Below are positions 12,206 through 17,629 of a DNA stretch of 17,629 nt, in pieces. The stretch comes from Dehalococcoidia bacterium. GTDB taxonomy: Bacteria; Chloroflexota; Dehalococcoidia; DSTF01; JALHUB01. Position 1 is the stretch's first letter. The number at the start of each line of letters is the position of its first letter. The DNA is taken from assembly GCA_022865685.1 (NCBI GenBank), contig JALHUB010000183.1:1-17629 (forward strand), written 5' to 3'. The translations under genes and the position numbers were made by a program. The notes under the pieces are model-generated. The model saw only the letters and a program-made list of their open reading frames with translations. It was not told the DNA's origin and searched no databases.

Positions 12206-13007
12206 GGTTCATCCCATCGGCTTCCGCCTGGGTGTCATCTTCGGATGGCAAAGCAAGTGGTACGCCGACCGCCATTACCGCGACCTCATCCACGAGGACC
12301 TCACCATCCGCAACTTCATCGCCAAGACGATGCGCGATGCGGGCGTCTCCCGCGTGGAGATCGACCGCAACGCGAACATGGTGCTCGTCACCGTCCACAC
12401 CGCCCGCCCCGGCATCGTCATCGGCCGCGGCGGCCAGAAAGTCGACGAGCTGAGGCAGCGGCTGGACACGCTGACCGGACGGCGCGTCCGCGTCAACATC
12501 GTCGAGATCCGCCAGCCAGAACTCGACTCCACGCTCGTCGCCCGCAGCGTCGCCGAGCAGCTCGAAAGGCGTGTCTCCCACCGCCGCGTCATGAAACAGG
12601 CCGTCACCCGCACCATGCAGCGCGGCGCGGAAGGCATCAAGATAATCGTCGGCGGCCGGCTCGGCGGTGCCGAGATGTCCCGCCGCGAGACCGAGAAGTC
12701 CGGCCGCGTGCCCCTGCACACGCTGCGCGCCAACATCGACTACGGCACCGCCGAAGCGCGCACCACGTTCGGGCGCATCGGCGTCAAGGTCTGGATATAC
12801 AAAGGCGAGATCCTGCCCGAGCCCAAGGCCGCTCCGCCCGTCGAAGCGCCGCCCGCCGCCAAAGAGGCACCGGTGGCGGCCGAAGGGGCGCCTGAGGTGG
12901 CCGAAGCGGCGGCCCGCCAGACCGAAGAGGCTGTCGCCCCCGTCGCGCCCGTCGCGCCCGCCGAAGGGGCGCCTATGGCGACCGCGGAGGAGGCTCCCTC
13001 GGAGTAG
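12195..13007 (+). CDS. rpsC: 30S ribosomal protein uS3 with acidic Ala/Pro-rich C-terminal tail
   Basis: A 270-aa protein; bacterial S3 is usually about 210-240 aa. It starts at GTG 12195 (MGHKVHPIGFRLG), 4 nt after GAGGAGGGA (12182-12190), overlapping rplV by 11 nt. Residues 1-210 are a normal S3: type-II KH domain with GRGG at residues 77-80, and the C-terminal domain with GGRLGGAEMSRRE and GTAEARTTFGRIGVKVWIYKGE. Residues 211-270 are a low-complexity tail rich in Ala, Pro, Glu and Val (VEAPPAAKEAPVAAEGAPEV), net acidic. S3 lines the mRNA entry channel and contributes to mRNA unwinding; the tail would extend from the solvent side of the head. It is similar in composition to the tail of S17. 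Confidence 0.96.
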   Translation: MGHKVHPIGFRLGVIFGWQSKWYADRHYRDLIHEDLTIRNFIAKTMRDAGVSRVEIDRNANMVLVTVHTARPGIVIGRGGQKVDELRQRLDTLTGRRVRVNIVEIRQPELDSTLVARSVAEQLERRVSHRRVMKQAVTRTMQRGAEGIKIIVGGRLGGAEMSRRETEKSGRVPLHTLRANIDYGTAEARTTFGRIGVKVWIYKGEILPEPKAAPPVEAPPAAKEAPVAAEGAPEVAEAAARQTEEAVAPVAPVAPAEGAPMATAEEAPSE

Positions 13008-13010
13008 ACC

Positions 13011-13430
13011 ATGCTTCAACCCAAGCGAGTCAAGCACCGCAAGCACCACCGAGGCAAGATGCGGGGCCGCGCGCCCGGCGGCAACCAGGTCACCTTCGGC
13101 GAGTTCGGCCTCCAGGCCCTCGAATGCTCCTGGATCGACAGCCGCCAGATTGAGGCCGCCCGTCGCGCCATAACGCACCACGTCCGCCGCGGCGGCAAGG
13201 TGTGGATCCGCATCTTCCCCGATAAGCCGGTCACCGCCAAGCCGGCGGAGACCCGCATGGGAAGCGGTAAGGGCGCGCTCGACCGCTGGGTCGCCGTCGT
13301 CAAGCCGGGCCGCATGCTCTTCGAGCTGTCCGGCGTCAAGCAAGAAGACGCTCAGGAAGCAATGCGCCTCGCCTCGCACAAGCTGCCCATCGAGACCCGC
13401 TTTGTAGTCAGAGAACACGAGGGAGTATAG
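13011..13430 (+). CDS. rplP: 50S ribosomal protein uL16
   Basis: A 139-aa protein from ATG 13011, three bases after the rpsC stop. GGAG (13001-13004) inside the end of rpsC is the ribosome binding site. Family blocks are present: MLQPKRVKHRKHHRGKMRGRA, GGNQVTFGEFGLQALE, RIFPDKPVTAKPAETRMGSGKGALDRWVA and VKPGRMLFELSGV. The arginine in the TRMGSGKG region corresponds to the site hydroxylated in E. coli. L16 organises the A-site tRNA binding region of the 50S subunit. Confidence 0.97.
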   Translation: MLQPKRVKHRKHHRGKMRGRAPGGNQVTFGEFGLQALECSWIDSRQIEAARRAITHHVRRGGKVWIRIFPDKPVTAKPAETRMGSGKGALDRWVAVVKPGRMLFELSGVKQEDAQEAMRLASHKLPIETRFVVREHEGV

Positions 13431-13432
13431 CG

Positions 13433-13678
13433 ATGGCGCGAAGGCGCAAGAAAACGGTATCAGAGGAGCTCCGCGGCCTTTCGGACGAAGAGCTGGCCCG
13501 CAAGCTGGAAGAGGCGTATCGACAGCTCTTCACCCTGCGCCTGAAGCTCTCCACCCGGCAGCTCGCCAACCACCGAGAGCTTCCCAAGGTGAGGCACCAG
13601 ATAGCCCGCATCAAGACCTTCCAGCGGGAACGAGAGCTGGCCGCGGCCTGGGAAGCGGCCCAAAAAGAGGTGAGCTAA
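13433..13678 (+). CDS. rpmC: 50S ribosomal protein uL29, slightly extended
   Basis: An 81-aa protein; most L29 proteins are 60-70 aa. ATG 13433 follows the rplP stop by two bases, with GAGGGAG at 13419-13425. The two-helix core is clear: EELRGLSDEELARKLEEAYRQLFTLRLKLSTRQLANHRELPKVRHQIARIKTFQRERE. Extra residues are a basic N-terminus (MARRRKKTV) and about ten C-terminal residues (LAAAWEAAQKEVS). L29 sits beside L23 at the tunnel exit. The end of this gene carries the Shine-Dalgarno sequence of rpsQ, and its TAA is in the same frame as rpsQ. Confidence 0.95.
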   Translation: MARRRKKTVSEELRGLSDEELARKLEEAYRQLFTLRLKLSTRQLANHRELPKVRHQIARIKTFQRERELAAAWEAAQKEVS

Positions 13679-13684
13679 GACCTG
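13667..13684 (+). promoter_or_regulatory. Shine-Dalgarno and non-canonical CTG start of rpsQ
   Basis: GAGGTGA at 13667-13673, fully complementary to the 16S 3' end (UCACCUC), stands 8 nt before CTG at 13682-13684. No ATG, GTG or TTG occurs in frame between the rpmC stop (13676-13678) and ATG 13730. The spacing and the homology of the added residues make CTG the likely initiation codon. Confidence 0.7.
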
Positions 13685-14329
13685 TATACTCGCCGGAAAT
13701 CGCGCGTCGGCGTCGTCACCAGCGACAAGATGCAGAAGACCGTCGTCGTCGCCGTCGAGAGCCACAAGCGCCACCCGCTGTACAACAAGAGGATCCGCCG
13801 CACCACACGCTACAAGGTGCACGACGCCAATGACCTCGCCAAGGTCGGCGACATCGTGCGCATCGTCGAGAACCGCCCCCTATCGCGCGAGAAGCGCTGG
13901 CGGCTCGCCGAAATCGTGACGCGACGCGAAGTGGCGGAGATCGCCCCGCGCGAGATCGACGCCTCCATGCTCGGCATCAACCGGCCGCATACCGAGAGCG
14001 CCGCCGCGACGGCTGAAGCGCCCGCTGTCGAAGCGCCTGCCGCGGAAGAGGTGGAGATGTCGGTGGAGGAGCAGGCGCCGCCGCCAGCCGAGTCCGAGGC
14101 GGAGCCCGTAGCCGAAGCACCCGTCGCCGAGGCCGAAGCCGTGCCGGCCGAGTCCGAGGCGGAGCCCGTAGCCGAAGCACCCGTCGCCGAGGCGGAAGCC
14201 GTGCCGGCCGAGTCCGAGGCGGAGCCCGTAGCCGAAGCACCCGTCGCCGAGGCGGAAGCCGTGCCGGCCGAGTCCGAGGCTGAACCGGAAGCCATCGCTG
14301 AGCAAGAGGAAGCACAGACCGAGGAATGA
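13682..14329 (+). CDS. rpsQ: 30S ribosomal protein uS17 with long acidic repetitive C-terminal tail
   Basis: With the CTG 13682 start the protein has 215 aa; normal S17 has 80-90. Residues 1-86 are a complete S17 OB-fold: SRVGVVTSDKMQKTVVVAVE, HPLYNKRIRRTTRYKVHD, and KVGDIVRIVENRPLSREKRWRL. Starting at ATG 13730 would delete the first 16 residues, including the first strand. Residues about 87-215 are extra. From about residue 105 on there is no lysine or arginine and about one third is glutamate. This tail holds three tandem copies of PAESEAEPVAEAPVAEAEAV plus a partial fourth. S17 binds the 5' domain of 16S rRNA on the body of the 30S subunit, so the tail would hang into solvent. The stop overlaps rplN as ATGA. 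Confidence 0.93.
   Translation: MYTRRKSRVGVVTSDKMQKTVVVAVESHKRHPLYNKRIRRTTRYKVHDANDLAKVGDIVRIVENRPLSREKRWRLAEIVTRREVAEIAPREIDASMLGINRPHTESAAATAEAPAVEAPAAEEVEMSVEEQAPPPAESEAEPVAEAPVAEAEAVPAESEAEPVAEAPVAEAEAVPAESEAEPVAEAPVAEAEAVPAESEAEPEAIAEQEEAQTEE
14084..14287 (+). repeat. 60-nt tandem repeat (minisatellite) within rpsQ
   Basis: Units span 14084-14143, 14144-14203 and 14204-14263, with a partial fourth from 14264 to about 14287. Units 2 and 3 are identical; unit 1 differs from them at two positions (A instead of G at 14086, C instead of G at 14134), both synonymous. The unit length is a multiple of three, so copy-number changes keep the frame. Near-identity at the DNA level points to recent expansion. 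Confidence 0.93.
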
Positions 14330-14694
14330 TCCAGATATACTCACGACTCAAAGTTGCCGATAACAGCGGCGCCCGCCAGATCATGTGCATCCAGGTATCC
14401 GGCGGCACCGGCCGGCGCTACGCCCGCGTCGGCGACATCATCGTCGCCAGCGTAAAGCAGGCGCAGCCCGGCGGCAGCGTCAAAAAGGGCGAAGTCGTCA
14501 AAGCCGTCATCGTCCGCACGGCCAAGACCTACGGACGCCGCGATGGCTCCTACATCCGCTTCGACGACAACGCCGCCGTCATCCTCAGCGATAAAGAGAA
14601 CCCCAGGGGCACCCGCATCTTCGGGCCGGTCGCCCGCGAGCTGCGAGAGCGCAACTTCATGAAAATCGTCTCCCTCGCGCCGGAGGTGGTCTAG
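14326..14694 (+). CDS. rplN: 50S ribosomal protein uL14
   Basis: A 122-aa protein, exactly the family length. It starts MIQIYSRLKVADNSGARQIM at ATG 14326, whose ATGA overlaps the rpsQ stop, so re-initiation is expected. Conserved blocks: YARVGDIIVASVKQA, GEVVKAVIVRT, YIRFDDNAAVIL and NPRGTRIFGPVARELRERNFMKIVSLAPEVV. L14 lies at the subunit interface, forms bridges to 16S rRNA, and is the docking site of the silencing factor RsfS. GGAGGTGG near its end serves rplX. Confidence 0.98.
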   Translation: MIQIYSRLKVADNSGARQIMCIQVSGGTGRRYARVGDIIVASVKQAQPGGSVKKGEVVKAVIVRTAKTYGRRDGSYIRFDDNAAVILSDKENPRGTRIFGPVARELRERNFMKIVSLAPEVV

Positions 14695-14695
14695 C

Positions 14696-15010
14696 GTGAA
14701 CAAGATCAAGCGCGAAGACACAGTGCTGGTAATCGGCGGCAAGGACCGCGGCAAGCAAGGCACGGTGCGCACCGTCCTCGTCCGCGAAAGCCGCCTCATC
14801 GTCCAGGGCGTCAACATGGTCAAGCGCCATCAGAAGCCGAAAGCCCAGGGGACCCAGGCCGGCATCATCGAAAAAGAGGCGCCGCTCCACGTGTCCCAGG
14901 TCGTCCTTATCTGTAAAAGCTGCCGCAAGCCAACGCGCGTCGGCTTCAGCCACCGACCCGACGGCCACAAGGCCCGCGTCTGCCGCAAGTGCGGCGAGTT
15001 CATCGACTAG
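14696..15010 (+). CDS. rplX: 50S ribosomal protein uL24 with C-terminal zinc ribbon
   Basis: A 104-aa protein starting at GTG 14696, one base after the rplN stop, with GGAGGTGG at 14682-14689 as ribosome binding site. The N-terminal KOW motif is EDTVLVIGGKDRGKQGTVRTV. The C-terminal half carries four cysteines, C73, C76, C96 and C99, in CKSC and CRKC, the zinc-binding variant found in many bacteria. L24 is an assembly initiator bound to domain I of 23S rRNA near the tunnel exit. It is followed by a 48-nt gap with a hairpin before rplE. Confidence 0.97.
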   Translation: MNKIKREDTVLVIGGKDRGKQGTVRTVLVRESRLIVQGVNMVKRHQKPKAQGTQAGIIEKEAPLHVSQVVLICKSCRKPTRVGFSHRPDGHKARVCRKCGEFID

Positions 15011-15017
15011 GTTGCAG

Positions 15018-15037
15018 GGGAGGACTAAAGTCCTCCC
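15018..15037. repeat. Perfect hairpin between rplX and rplE
   Basis: GGGAGGAC (15018-15025) pairs with GTCCTCCC (15030-15037) around TAAA. It lies between the rplX stop and the ribosome binding site of rplE (ACGGAG, 15045-15050). There is no T-tract, so it is not an obvious terminator. It is unrelated in sequence to the GTAGGG palindromes and could set differential translation or RNA processing. Confidence 0.7.
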
Positions 15038-15058
15038 GCGGAGTACGGAGATTATCAT

Positions 15059-15604
15059 TTGCCGCCGCGATTGAAGGAGTTCTACCGCCAGGAAGTGCTG
15101 CCGGCCCTAACCAAGGAGTTCAACTACGGCAGCGTCATGGAGGTGCCACGGTTGGAGAAGGTCGTCGTCAACATCGGCCTCGGCGAAGCGCTGCAGAACC
15201 CGCGCGCCCTCGAGACCGCCACCGCCGACATCGCGACCATCACCGGCCAGAAACCCGTTGCCAACCGAGCCAAGCGCTCCATCGCCAACTTCAAGCTGCG
15301 CCAGGGAAACCCCATCGGCCTCAGCGTCACCGTCCGCGGCGACCGCATGTGGGAGTTCTACGACCGCCTCGTCAACGCCACCCTGCCGCGCATCCGCGAC
15401 TTCCACGGCGTATCCAACAAGGCCTTCGACGGCCGCGGCAACTACAGCCTCGGCCTGCGCGAACAACTGATCTTTCCGGAGATCGAGTACGACAAGATCG
15501 ACCGCATCCGCGGCATGCAGATAGTAATCGTCACAACCGCCCGCAGCGACGAGGAGGGGAAGCGCCTCCTCCAACTGCTGGGCATGCCCTTCAGTCACAA
15601 CTGA
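15059..15604 (+). CDS. rplE: 50S ribosomal protein uL5
   Basis: A 181-aa protein starting at TTG 15059, 8 nt after ACGGAG (15045-15050). No ATG or GTG fits the family N-terminus, which here is PPRLKEFYRQEVLPALTKEFNYGSVMEVPRLEKVVVNIGLGEA. Further blocks: ITGQKPVANRAKRSIANFKLRQGNPIG, RDFHGVSNKAFDGRGNYSLGLREQLIFPEIEYDKI and GMQIVIVTTARSDEEGKRLLQLLGMPF. L5 binds 5S rRNA and touches P-site tRNA and the 30S head in bridge B1b. The rare start codon plus the upstream hairpin may lower its translation. Confidence 0.97.
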   Translation: MPPRLKEFYRQEVLPALTKEFNYGSVMEVPRLEKVVVNIGLGEALQNPRALETATADIATITGQKPVANRAKRSIANFKLRQGNPIGLSVTVRGDRMWEFYDRLVNATLPRIRDFHGVSNKAFDGRGNYSLGLREQLIFPEIEYDKIDRIRGMQIVIVTTARSDEEGKRLLQLLGMPFSHN

Positions 15605-15627
15605 GAGGCTAACCAGAGGAGCAATCA

Positions 15628-15813
15628 GTGGCCAAGACATCGAAGATAGTCGCATCCCGAAGGCCGCCCAAGTACCCGTCGCGGCAGAAGAACCGCTGCC
15701 TTATCTGCGGCAGGCCCCGGGCCTACATGCGTATGTTCGGCATGTGCCGTATCTGTTTCCGCCGATTGGCCCTGGAGGGCCATCTGCCCGGCGTCAAGAA
15801 ATCAAGCTGGTGA
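15628..15813 (+). CDS. rpsZ: 30S ribosomal protein uS14, zinc-binding type Z
   Basis: A 61-aa protein starting at GTG 15628, 7 nt after AGAGGAG (15615-15621). It is the short four-cysteine form of S14: C24 and C27 in CLIC, C40 and C43 in CRIC, which bind zinc, with the typical end RLALEGHLPGVKKSSW. The long zinc-free paralogue is not encoded in this window. S14 lies in the 30S head next to S3 and S10. This form is typical of Gram-positive, Thermus, Thermotoga and Chloroflexota lineages. Confidence 0.97.
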   Translation: MAKTSKIVASRRPPKYPSRQKNRCLICGRPRAYMRMFGMCRICFRRLALEGHLPGVKKSSW

Positions 15814-15873
15814 CGGAGAGAGGGTGATGACGTGCAAAGGGCAGCGGAAGTACTTTCCGGAGGGGGCGAAGGC

Positions 15874-16272
15874 ATGAACATGACCGATCCCATCGCCGAT
15901 ATGCTGACGCGCATTCGGAATGCCATCATGGCCAGGCACGACGACCTCAAGCTGCCTAGCTCCAAGATGAAGGCATCCATCGCCCGCGTCCTCAAGGACC
16001 AAGGCTTCATCAAGGGCTTCGAAGAGGTGGCCGACGGACAAAGGCGTTTCCTGCGCATCCGCCTCGCCTACAGCGGCAAGAAGGAGCCCGTCCTCAGCGG
16101 CCTCCAGCGCATAAGCAAGCCCGGCCTGCGCGTCTACGTGCAGAACAGCGAGATACCGCGCGTCTACGGCGGCCTTGGGATCGCCATACTGTCGACGCCG
16201 CAGGGAGTCATGACCGGACAGCAGGCATGGCACCGCCACATCGGCGGCGAAGTCATCTGCTACGTCTGGTAG
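15874..16272 (+). CDS. rpsH: 30S ribosomal protein uS8
   Basis: A 132-aa protein starting MNMTDPIADMLTRIRNAIMA at ATG 15874, 10 nt after GGAGG (15859-15863). An in-frame GTG at 15832 would add 14 residues that contain the ribosome binding site and do not match the family, so it is rejected. Conserved blocks: LPSSKMKASIARVLKDQGFI, LQRISKPGLRVYVQNSEIPRV and GGLGIAILSTPQGVMT. The C-terminal RNA-binding part ends HIGGEVICYVW. S8 binds helix 21 of 16S rRNA and in E. coli represses the spc operon by binding near the rplE start. Confidence 0.97.
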   Translation: MNMTDPIADMLTRIRNAIMARHDDLKLPSSKMKASIARVLKDQGFIKGFEEVADGQRRFLRIRLAYSGKKEPVLSGLQRISKPGLRVYVQNSEIPRVYGGLGIAILSTPQGVMTGQQAWHRHIGGEVICYVW

Positions 16273-16292
16273 GAGAAGGAACGAGCTAACGT

Positions 16293-16841
16293 ATGTCTCG
16301 GGTAGGCAAAATGCCCATAGCAGTGCCGGAGAAGGTCAAGGTCGAGATCGACGGCTGCCACGTCACCGTGCGCGGCCCCGGCGGTGAACTCTCGCGCGAC
16401 ATCGTGCCGGAGATCGAGCTGCGACTCGAAGGCGGCCGGCTCGTCGTCAGCCGCTCCAGCGACGCCCCCCGCGAACGGGCCCTGCACGGCCTCACCCGCG
16501 CCCTCATCGCCAACATGGTCACCGGCGTCGATACCGGCTTCTCTAAGATGCTCGAGCTCCACGGCGTCGGCTATCGCGGCGAAATGCGCGGTGCCAACCT
16601 CGTCCTCAGCCTCGGCTACTCGCATCCCGTCGAAGTACCGCCGCCGCCGGGCATCACCTTCCAGATGGAGGGCACCAACCGCCTGCTCGTGAAGGGGGCC
16701 GACAAAGAGGCCGTGGGGCAGACGGCAGCCGACGTTCGCGCCCTGCGACCGCCGGAGCCCTACAAGGGCAAAGGCATCCGCTACGCCGGCGAATACGTCC
16801 GACGCAAGGCCGGTAAAGCCGGCAAAGCTGCGAGGGGTTAG
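16293..16841 (+). CDS. rplF: 50S ribosomal protein uL6
   Basis: A 182-aa protein starting MSRVGKMPIAVPEKVKVEID at ATG 16293. AAGGA at 16277-16281 is the nearest ribosome binding site. Two L6 domains are present, with the signature RPPEPYKGKGIRYAGEYVRRKAGKA near the C-terminus (split here by no gap). Other blocks: VRGPGGELSRD, MVTGVDTGFSKMLELHGVGYR. L6 lies near the factor-binding stalk and the sarcin-ricin loop. It is followed after 6 nt by rplR. Confidence 0.97.
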   Translation: MSRVGKMPIAVPEKVKVEIDGCHVTVRGPGGELSRDIVPEIELRLEGGRLVVSRSSDAPRERALHGLTRALIANMVTGVDTGFSKMLELHGVGYRGEMRGANLVLSLGYSHPVEVPPPPGITFQMEGTNRLLVKGADKEAVGQTAADVRALRPPEPYKGKGIRYAGEYVRRKAGKAGKAARG

Positions 16842-16847
16842 CAGAAT

Positions 16848-17219
16848 ATGACAGCAAAGGGAAAGACAGCCGTCGCGGCCAGGCACAGGCGGCACCAGCG
16901 TGTCCGCTCCAAGGTCAAGGGCACTGCCTCCCGGCCGCGGCTCTGCGTCTTCCGCAGCCTTTCCCATATCTATGCCCAGGTCATCGACGACGTCGCCGGC
17001 CGCACCCTCGCCGCCGCCTCCGATATCGAAAAGGCGCTGGCCGCAAGCCGCGACGGCAAGAAGAAGACCGATGTCGCCGTAGCCGTCGGCGAGCTCGTCG
17101 CCCAGCGGGCGCGCGAACGGGGAGTCGAGCAAGTCGTCTTCGATCGCGGCGGCTACCGCTTCCACGGTCGCGTCAAAGCCCTCGCCGAAGCGGCCCGTAA
17201 AGCCGGACTGCGCTTCTAA
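16848..17219 (+). CDS. rplR: 50S ribosomal protein uL18
   Basis: A 123-aa protein starting at ATG 16848, with GAGGGG at 16832-16837 inside the end of rplF. Family blocks: ARHRRHQRVRSKVKGTASRPRLCVFRSLSHIYAQVIDD, the mid-region TLAAASDIEKAL, and the end VVFDRGGYRFHGRVKALAEAARKAGLRF. The basic N-terminal tail and the central fold bind 5S rRNA together with L5 in the central protuberance. There is a 13-nt gap to rpsE. Confidence 0.97.
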   Translation: MTAKGKTAVAARHRRHQRVRSKVKGTASRPRLCVFRSLSHIYAQVIDDVAGRTLAAASDIEKALAASRDGKKKTDVAVAVGELVAQRARERGVEQVVFDRGGYRFHGRVKALAEAARKAGLRF

Positions 17220-17232
17220 TAAGGATTGAACG

Positions 17233-17629
17233 ATGGTTTTTGAACAAGCAGCACCCCCGGAAGTAGAAATCACCGAGAAGGTCGTCCACATCAACCGCGT
17301 AGCCAAAGTGGTCAAGGGTGGGCGCCGCTTCCACTTCAGCGCCATCGTCGTCGTCGGCGACGGCAGGGGTAAGGTGGGCATCGGCATGGGTAAGGCCCGC
17401 GAAGTCGCGGAAGCGATCCGCAAGGGCTCCACCATCGCCCGCAAGAACATGGTTCAGATACAAATGGTCGGGACAACCATCCCGCACCAGATCCAAAGCA
17501 AGTACTGCGCCGCCAAGGTGCTCATGAAGCCTGCCGCCCCTGGCACAGGCGTCATCGCCGGCGGCGGCGTGCGCGCCATCATGGAGGTCGCCGGCATCCA
17601 CGACGTCCTCGCCAAATCCCTGGGCAGCG
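17233..17629 (+). CDS. rpsE: 30S ribosomal protein uS5, partial (3' end outside window)
   Basis: The start ATG 17233 is preceded by AAGGA (17221-17225). The window contains 132 codons and one further base with no stop. The sequence shows INRVAKVVKGGRRFHFSAIV, the double-stranded-RNA-binding-like N-terminal domain with VVGDGRGKVGIGMGKAREVAEAIRKG, and the second domain beginning MKPAAPGTGVIAGGGVRAIMEVAGIHDVLAKSLGS. S5 lines the mRNA entry channel with S3 and S4 and affects decoding accuracy. The next genes in the usual order would be rpmD and rplO. Confidence 0.97.
   Translation, partial: MVFEQAAPPEVEITEKVVHINRVAKVVKGGRRFHFSAIVVVGDGRGKVGIGMGKAREVAEAIRKGSTIARKNMVQIQMVGTTIPHQIQSKYCAAKVLMKPAAPGTGVIAGGGVRAIMEVAGIHDVLAKSLGS

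Noticed and set aside
12165..13418. A 417-codon minus-strand frame opposite rpsC-rplP
   Set aside because: Low-complexity Gly/Asp/Ala-rich antisense product over two certain ribosomal protein genes.
14084..14287. CRISPR array or other direct-repeat locus
   Set aside because: The 60-nt repeat is contiguous without unique spacers, stays in frame, and is part of a coding sequence.
13810..14344. Minus-strand repetitive frames (Ala/Ser/Gly or Gly/Leu/Phe-rich) opposite the rpsQ tail
   Set aside because: They simply translate the 60-nt minisatellite in antisense; the plus-strand frame continues the S17 gene and ends in a coupled ATGA overlap.
15832..15873. Upstream GTG start for rpsH adding 14 residues
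   Set aside because: The added stretch contains the GGAGG ribosome binding site, and S8 proteins normally begin at the MTDPIADML block, matching ATG 15874.
16260..17450. A 396-codon minus-strand frame opposite rplF-rplR-rpsE
   Set aside because: Spans three clear plus-strand ribosomal genes and their gaps; no independent support.

Overview
The window is a high-GC bacterial chromosome segment in which every convincing gene lies on the + strand. The right two thirds (about 4980-17629) is a nearly complete, co-directional str-S10-spc ribosomal super-operon: rpsL-rpsG-fusA-rpsJ-rplC-rplD-rplW-rplB-rpsS-rplV-rpsC-rplP-rpmC-rpsQ-rplN-rplX-rplE-rpsZ-rpsH-rplF-rplR-rpsE, with rpsE cut by the window end. 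Features that bear on the host are a zinc-type (four-cysteine) S14, an S12 with the insertion seen in Gram-positive and Thermus proteins, a zinc-ribbon L24, no tuf between fusA and rpsJ, an rpsU-yqeY pair upstream, and Ala/Pro/Glu-rich tails on several ribosomal proteins. Together they fit a monoderm-like, high-GC lineage, most plausibly Chloroflexota (Dehalococcoidia-like). That assignment is inference; no 16S or database search supports it here.

Layout. Positions 1-1214 hold the 3' end of an uncharacterised conserved gene followed closely by a GT2 glycosyltransferase of the dolichyl/polyprenyl-phosphate glycosyltransferase type. Positions 1215-2085 hold a more AT-rich lipoprotein gene with its own likely promoter. 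Positions 2136-2415 encode two tandem desulforedoxin-like miniproteins of 38 and 47 aa. Positions 2544-4079 encode a YtcJ-type amidohydrolase. Positions 4080-4256 contain two strong hairpins, one a perfect 21-bp inverted repeat, and a textbook consensus promoter (TTGACA-N17-TATAAT) that should drive rpsU and yqeY. Positions 4941-5201 contain the str promoter and a structured leader RNA of about 180 nt.

The ribosomal operon is tightly packed, with several overlaps (TAATG, ATGA, and 8- and 11-nt overlaps), so most cistrons are probably translationally coupled. The exceptions are four junctions that carry hairpins: rpsG/fusA, fusA/rpsJ, rpsS/rplV and rplX/rplE. The rpsS/rplV hairpin belongs to a small dispersed palindrome family that recurs elsewhere in the window.

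The most unusual points lie in the ribosomal proteins. S17 appears to start at a CTG codon placed 8 nt after a strong Shine-Dalgarno sequence, and it carries a C-terminal acidic tail of about 129 aa built on a 60-nt tandem repeat. L4 carries a basic tail of about 106 aa, also with a 20-aa periodicity, and S3 carries an acidic Ala/Pro tail of about 60 aa. No mobile element, CRISPR array, tRNA or rRNA was seen.
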